DNA from: Salipiger pallidus
GTDB lineage: Bacteria; Pseudomonadota; Alphaproteobacteria; Rhodobacterales; Rhodobacteraceae
Direction: 5' to 3'
Assembly (NCBI RefSeq): GCF_014643635.1
Contig: NZ_BMJV01000006.1
Coordinates: 1-64,000 of the forward strand
DNA length: 64,000 nucleotides
Position numbers and translations under genes: made by a program. How positions within the stretch are numbered: position 1 is the first letter of the stretch; each line of letters starts with the position of its first letter. Of the stretch, positions 60,148 through 64,000 are shown one piece after another. The notes beneath the pieces were generated by a model, which saw nothing but the letters and a program-made list of their open reading frames with translations, did not search any database and was not told where the DNA came from.

Positions 60148-63100
60148 CTACTCCGCCGCCCGGTGGCCGGGGAAGTCGACGACCTCGGCCCCGTTCATCT
60201 GCGCCTCGGCCCCGGTGATCGCCTCGCGCATCAGCGCGGCAAGCACCCGAACGTTGGGCTCGAGCACCATGGAATCGTGATCGCCGGGCACCTCGTGCAC
60301 TTCGACATGCGGGACGAACTGGGTCCAGTCGTTGTCATGCATGACATAGGCGCGTTCTGAATTCACCATGCGGCCCCCAGTGACCTGCCACTTGCCCACC
60401 AGAGGCGGACGGTAGAGCACCAGCCGGCCATCCCAAGGGGTCACCTCATAGGCGGTCACGGCGGCAAGGAAGGCTGCCTCGATCTCGGCGTTGTGGAAGC
60501 TGTGCTGCGCCCCTGTCTCGCCGGTGTCGCGGCGTTTGGCGATTTCCCAGCGGATGCGGTTGCGGGCCCAGATCAGCGGGTAGAACGGTCCCTTTGCCTT
60601 GGCCTCCTGAAGCTGGATCAACAGCCGGTCGCGCGGCTCGAGCGGGCGGCGCACCGGTAGCGGGGTATCAAGGAGAACGCACAGCGCCACCTCTTCCCCT
60701 GCGGCTTCAAGCTGCCGCGCGATCTCGAATGCGGTGATGCCGCCGCCCGAGAAACCGCCGACCATGTAGGGGCCATGGGGCTGCACCTGCCGCATCTCGG
60801 CGATGTAGTCGCGAGCCATCTCGGAGATGCTGTCATGCGGATCTTCTGCGCCATAAAGCCCCCGTGCCTGAAGGCCGTAGAAGGGCCGGTCCGCCCCTAG
60901 CAAATGCGCAAGATGGCGCAGGTTCAGCACGTTGCCGAACATCCCCGCGACAAGGAAGAACGGGGTTCGCGGCCCACCCTCGCCGTCGTGCATGGCGACG
61001 ATGTGGCGGAATCGCCGTTCAGGTTTCGGGGCCTCGGTCGCCCCCTCCTCAGGCGCATCGGTGTGGCCAGTCTCGGCAGCGATGAGCGCGGCGCATTTGC
61101 GGATCGTCGGAGCCTCGAACAGGACCGAGATCGGGAAGTCCACGCGGAAGGTCTTGCGCACCATGGCAAACAGCCGCACCGCGATAAGGGAATGCCCGCC
61201 AAGGTCGAAGAAGCTGTCCTCGACACCTGGGTTCTGCACACCCAGCAGATCCTCCCAGAAGCTGGCGAGGGTGCGTTCGATGTCGTTCTCGGGCGCAACG
61301 AAATCGCCTTCGAGCTGCGGGCGGTCGAACTTCTGCGCGGTACCCGCATCCTCGGACGAGGCGGCGGTCTGGCGGGTGAGCTGCGAAAGGTCCATGGACG
61401 ACACCACCACCTGCGCATCCCCCAGCCCGAGCGCGCGGTGGAAGGCCTCCACGCCCTCGGCGGGCAGAATGCCTTGGCTGAGGTTGTGCGCCAGACGCTC
61501 CTCGGAGGCCGAGAGGGGCTGCGCGGCGTCCCTCGGGGCGTCGGTTTCCAGCTCTGCGGCGGTGAGGCGCGGCGCGGCCTGCAGCACATCCGCCGAGGCC
61601 AGCTTGTGGATGGTGAAGCCCGAGAACTCGACCAGCACGGTGCCGTCGGGATCAGTTAGCGTGATGTCGAAGCTGGCCGAAGCCGCATCGGCGCGGTTGT
61701 CGGCGGCATTGCGGACCCAGGACACGATGCGATCCGTCAGCGGAGCATGGACACGGACGCGGGAATAGCTCACCGGCACCCAGAGGTGAGTGGGCTGCCA
61801 ACCCTCGATCAGCTCCATCGCCCAGCCGGTCGCGATGTCCAGAAGCGCCGGGTGCAGCAGGCAGCCATCTCCCTTTGCGCTCTCGGCAAGAGACAGGTCC
61901 GCGATGCCTTCGCCATGGCCAAGGGCACGGGAATCCAGCACTTTCCAGCGCAGACCGAAGGCAAGCTGCACCTCCTGCGCCGCCGCCAGCTTGCCGCCCT
62001 GCGCCACCACGGGCGCGGCGCAGCGGGCGCGGATCGCAGCAAGATCCAGCGGCGCGGGCCTCTGCATCGGCAGCAGTGCAAGCCGCGCCTGCGCACAAAG
62101 CGCATGGCCCCGCTTGCCGCCCAGAGTAGCATCCGCCAGCAGATCGAAGCCATAGCCTTCGTCCCGCCGGGTCAGCCGCAGGCGCACGTCCCGCGCACCG
62201 CCATCGGCCACCCGCAGCGGGCGGAGGAAGGCCATGTCGCGGATCTCGAACCCCTGCGCCTCGCCCTGCGCCCGCAGCGCCTCGGCAGCAAGGGACAGGT
62301 AGCCGGTGCCGGGCAGAAGCGCGTCTCCGGCGCGGGTGCGGTGTTCGTTGATGAACCAGTCCGCGTCGGAATAGCGCGCGGTGAAGAGGCGATTGCCCTG
62401 AGCGTCGAAGGTCTTGTCGTCCAGCATCGGCACGCCTGCGGGCTCGATCGGCGCTTTCGGCACCTCGCCCTTGCGCGCCGCGACGGCCTCGGCGGCCATG
62501 CCGACCTCGTTCCAGATGCCCCAGTTGATCGCGACCACGCGGGTTTTCCCGCCCGCCCGCGACCGGGCGAAGGCGTTGAGGTATTCGTTGGCGGCGACGT
62601 AATCCACCTGCCCCGCAGGCGCTGTCACGGTGGAGGACGAGGCAAAGAGCACCATCCAGTCGGCGGTGCCATCGGCGAACACCTCGCCCAGCGCCTCGGT
62701 GCCGTGGATCTTGGGGGTAAAGACGTTCTCGACGCTCGACGGCGATTTGGTGAGCAGCGGGCCGTCGTCGATGACGCCCGCACCGTGGATCACCCCGGTG
62801 ATGCGGCCAAAACGGGCCTCGGCCTCGGCTTTGACCTGCGCGAGGCGAGCCTTGTTGCAAACGTCCGCGGCGGCGATCATCACCTCTGCGCCCGAAGCCT
62901 CGAGGTCCTGCACCGCTCGGATCCGGCGCGAGGTGGCATCCTGGGGCGCGTGGCGCGCAAGGTAGTCGTCCCAATGCGCGCGCTCGGGCAGCGCACTGCG
63001 GGCCACCAGCACGAGGTTCGCACCCTTCGCGGCCATGTCACGCGCCAGCGCAAGGCCGATGCCGCCAAAGCCGCCGGTGATGAGCACGGTGCCGCCCTGT

Positions 63101-64000
63101 GCCACTTCGGGCACCGGCGGCAGGGCGACGGGCTTCATGGCACATTCAAACCGCTTGGCCCCGCGCAAGGCGGCGATGGCATCGGAGGGCTCGGAAAGCA
63201 GCTCTTCGAGCGTCTGGCTGGTGAGCGCCTCCATCTGCGCCTCATACACCCCATGGGCGCGGCGCTGGCGCAGCAAGCCCGCGGCCTCCTCGACAGGCAG
63301 CTCGAGGTCCAGCGTCGACACGCTCACCCCAGGCAATTCGCGCGGGATGACGCGGGCGGGACCGGCGAGGGTCGCCTTGGCGGGATGGGGCAGCGCCTCG
63401 TCCCGGACGCGGGCGGCGCCGGTGCTGAAGACCGTAAGATGCAGCGGGCGCGGCAGGTTTTCCTCGGCCAGGGCCTGCGCGAGGAAGAGCAGCGCATAGA
63501 AGCCCTGTTCCTGCACCCGGTGGAAGAAGCTCGATCCGGGGCGGTGGCTTTCGCCTTTGGTCACCAGCCAGAAATGCGCGATCCGTGTCGGCACATGGCC
63601 CTGCTGAGCCAGATCGCGCAGCAACAGGTCATAGCCTTCGCGGCCTCTCTCGGGGGCGATGATGTAGGACGTATTGGACAGCCGCGTGAAGCTGTCGCCG
63701 GGGCGCAGTTCGATCACCGTGTGACCGGCGGCGGTGAGGCGCGCGGCGGCGCGGGCGGCGAGCCCGGCTTCGTCCATGAACATCAGCCAGGTCTGCGGGT
63801 CGGCCTCGGACAGGCCATGCTCCACATCCACCTCGACCTGCGCGGCGCGGGGGCGCCAGACCGGCTTCCAGCCCCAGCCCTCCACGTCGTCGGTGCGGGT
63901 GAGGAACTGCGGCGCGCTGTCCGTCTGCGCCTTGCCCGGCGCGATGAAATAAGGGGCGCGCTGGAAGGCATAGGTGGGCAGCACCACGCGGTTGCGCGGC
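60148..64000 (-). CDS. Type I polyketide synthase, C-terminal part (post-AT linker - KR - DH - ACP - thioesterase), continues beyond the window
   Basis: The frame is open to the window edge; about 1284 residues are visible. It begins VVLPTYAFQRAPYF, the linker after an acyltransferase domain, so KS and AT should lie upstream. A ketoreductase follows (TGGFGGIGLALARDM near 305, VDYVAANEYLNAF with catalytic Tyr near 463). A dehydratase hot-dog region comes next (His549 in NEHRTRAGDALLPG, Asp717 in HPALLD), then a carrier domain (DSFFDLGGHSLIA, Ser933) and a type I thioesterase (GGFSGGG with Ser1080, and PGDHDS). KR before DH is not the canonical order. The thioesterase at the end implies that the chain is released here. 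Confidence 0.9.
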   Translation of the reverse strand, partial: PRNRVVLPTYAFQRAPYFIAPGKAQTDSAPQFLTRTDDVEGWGWKPVWRPRAAQVEVDVEHGLSEADPQTWLMFMDEAGLAARAAARLTAAGHTVIELRPGDSFTRLSNTSYIIAPERGREGYDLLLRDLAQQGHVPTRIAHFWLVTKGESHRPGSSFFHRVQEQGFYALLFLAQALAEENLPRPLHLTVFSTGAARVRDEALPHPAKATLAGPARVIPRELPGVSVSTLDLELPVEEAAGLLRQRRAHGVYEAQMEALTSQTLEELLSEPSDAIAALRGAKRFECAMKPVALPPVPEVAQGGTVLITGGFGGIGLALARDMAAKGANLVLVARSALPERAHWDDYLARHAPQDATSRRIRAVQDLEASGAEVMIAAADVCNKARLAQVKAEAEARFGRITGVIHGAGVIDDGPLLTKSPSSVENVFTPKIHGTEALGEVFADGTADWMVLFASSSTVTAPAGQVDYVAANEYLNAFARSRAGGKTRVVAINWGIWNEVGMAAEAVAARKGEVPKAPIEPAGVPMLDDKTFDAQGNRLFTARYSDADWFINEHRTRAGDALLPGTGYLSLAAEALRAQGEAQGFEIRDMAFLRPLRVADGGARDVRLRLTRRDEGYGFDLLADATLGGKRGHALCAQARLALLPMQRPAPLDLAAIRARCAAPVVAQGGKLAAAQEVQLAFGLRWKVLDSRALGHGEGIADLSLAESAKGDGCLLHPALLDIATGWAMELIEGWQPTHLWVPVSYSRVRVHAPLTDRIVSWVRNAADNRADAASASFDITLTDPDGTVLVEFSGFTIHKLASADVLQAAPRLTAAELETDAPRDAAQPLSASEERLAHNLSQGILPAEGVEAFHRALGLGDAQVVVSSMDLSQLTRQTAASSEDAGTAQKFDRPQLEGDFVAPENDIERTLASFWEDLLGVQNPGVEDSFFDLGGHSLIAVRLFAMVRKTFRVDFPISVLFEAPTIRKCAALIAAETGHTDAPEEGATEAPKPERRFRHIVAMHDGEGGPRTPFFLVAGMFGNVLNLRHLAHLLGADRPFYGLQARGLYGAEDPHDSISEMARDYIAEMRQVQPHGPYMVGGFSGGGITAFEIARQLEAAGEEVALCVLLDTPLPVRRPLEPRDRLLIQLQEAKAKGPFYPLIWARNRIRWEIAKRRDTGETGAQHSFHNAEIEAAFLAAVTAYEVTPWDGRLVLYRPPLVGKWQVTGGRMVNSERAYVMHDNDWTQFVPHVEVHEVPGDHDSMVLEPNVRVLAALMREAITGAEAQMNGAEVVDFPGHRAAE

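Overview
The window reads as chromosomal DNA of a high-GC alphaproteobacterium of the Rhodobacteraceae (Roseobacter/Salipiger-like). The reasons are the GC-rich third positions, the lineage-typical families (DUF2794, DUF1523, DUF599 proteins, GlcDEF with a small membrane protein between E and F, a SoeABC-like sulfite dehydrogenase) and a GC-rich intergenic repeat of the kind seen in this family. No rRNA, tRNA or CRISPR array was seen. No intact mobile element is present, only decayed IS5-family remnants at 5.5-6.2 kb.

Layout. 0-3 kb: a carboxylate-catabolism island (secreted-protein fragment, RraA-type aldolase, D-2-hydroxyacid dehydrogenase) divergent from a LysR regulator. 3-6.6 kb: rsgA, a small lipoprotein, several hairpins/terminators and IS debris. 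6.6-10.7 kb: housekeeping and metabolic genes (AGE-family sugar isomerase, DUF2794, agmatinase-like ureohydrolase, two small membrane proteins). 10.8-15.2 kb: glycolate oxidase glcD-glcE-small membrane protein-glcF. 15.3-16.9 kb: two tandem secreted trypsin-like proteases, the second apparently starting at ATT. 17.2-20.1 kb: an Hsp20 gene with a RpoH-like promoter, convergent with a secreted phytase/esterase-like protein preceded by a three-unit PHO box. 20.1-26 kb: kynurenine-formamidase-like hydrolase, succinate-semialdehyde dehydrogenase, creatinase and small envelope proteins.

26-34.8 kb is a glycan region: SDR, GMC oxidoreductase, OafA-type acyltransferase (preceded by a 12-codon leader ORF coupled to its start), a GT4, a Wzy/WaaL-like membrane protein and, divergently, another glycosyltransferase. 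34.9-41.3 kb is an oxidoreductase operon: SoeA-like molybdoprotein, an unclassified protein, SoeB-like four-cluster ferredoxin, SoeC/DmsC-like anchor and a protein with two NTF2/SnoaL-like halves. 41.4-53.6 kb is a polysaccharide locus: WecG/TagA transferase; a plus-strand operon of Gfo/Idh oxidoreductase, epimerase, GT4, GT2 and a Gfo/Idh-epimerase fusion; a BY-kinase-like ATPase with eight 12-residue repeats; an HxlR/SDR pair; and a GumC/Wzz co-polymerase.

53.8-64 kb is a compact biosynthetic operon on the minus strand, running off the window: a type I PKS (visible part linker-KR-DH-ACP-TE), a GT2, an NRPS-like protein (formyltransferase, condensation remnant, adenylation domain split by a luciferase-like monooxygenase, carrier protein) and a 4'-phosphopantetheinyl transferase. 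Intergenic distances are 3-7 nt. The set is self-sufficient for carrier activation and suggests a glycosylated PKS/NRPS product made beside an exopolysaccharide locus. This is the most interesting part of the window.
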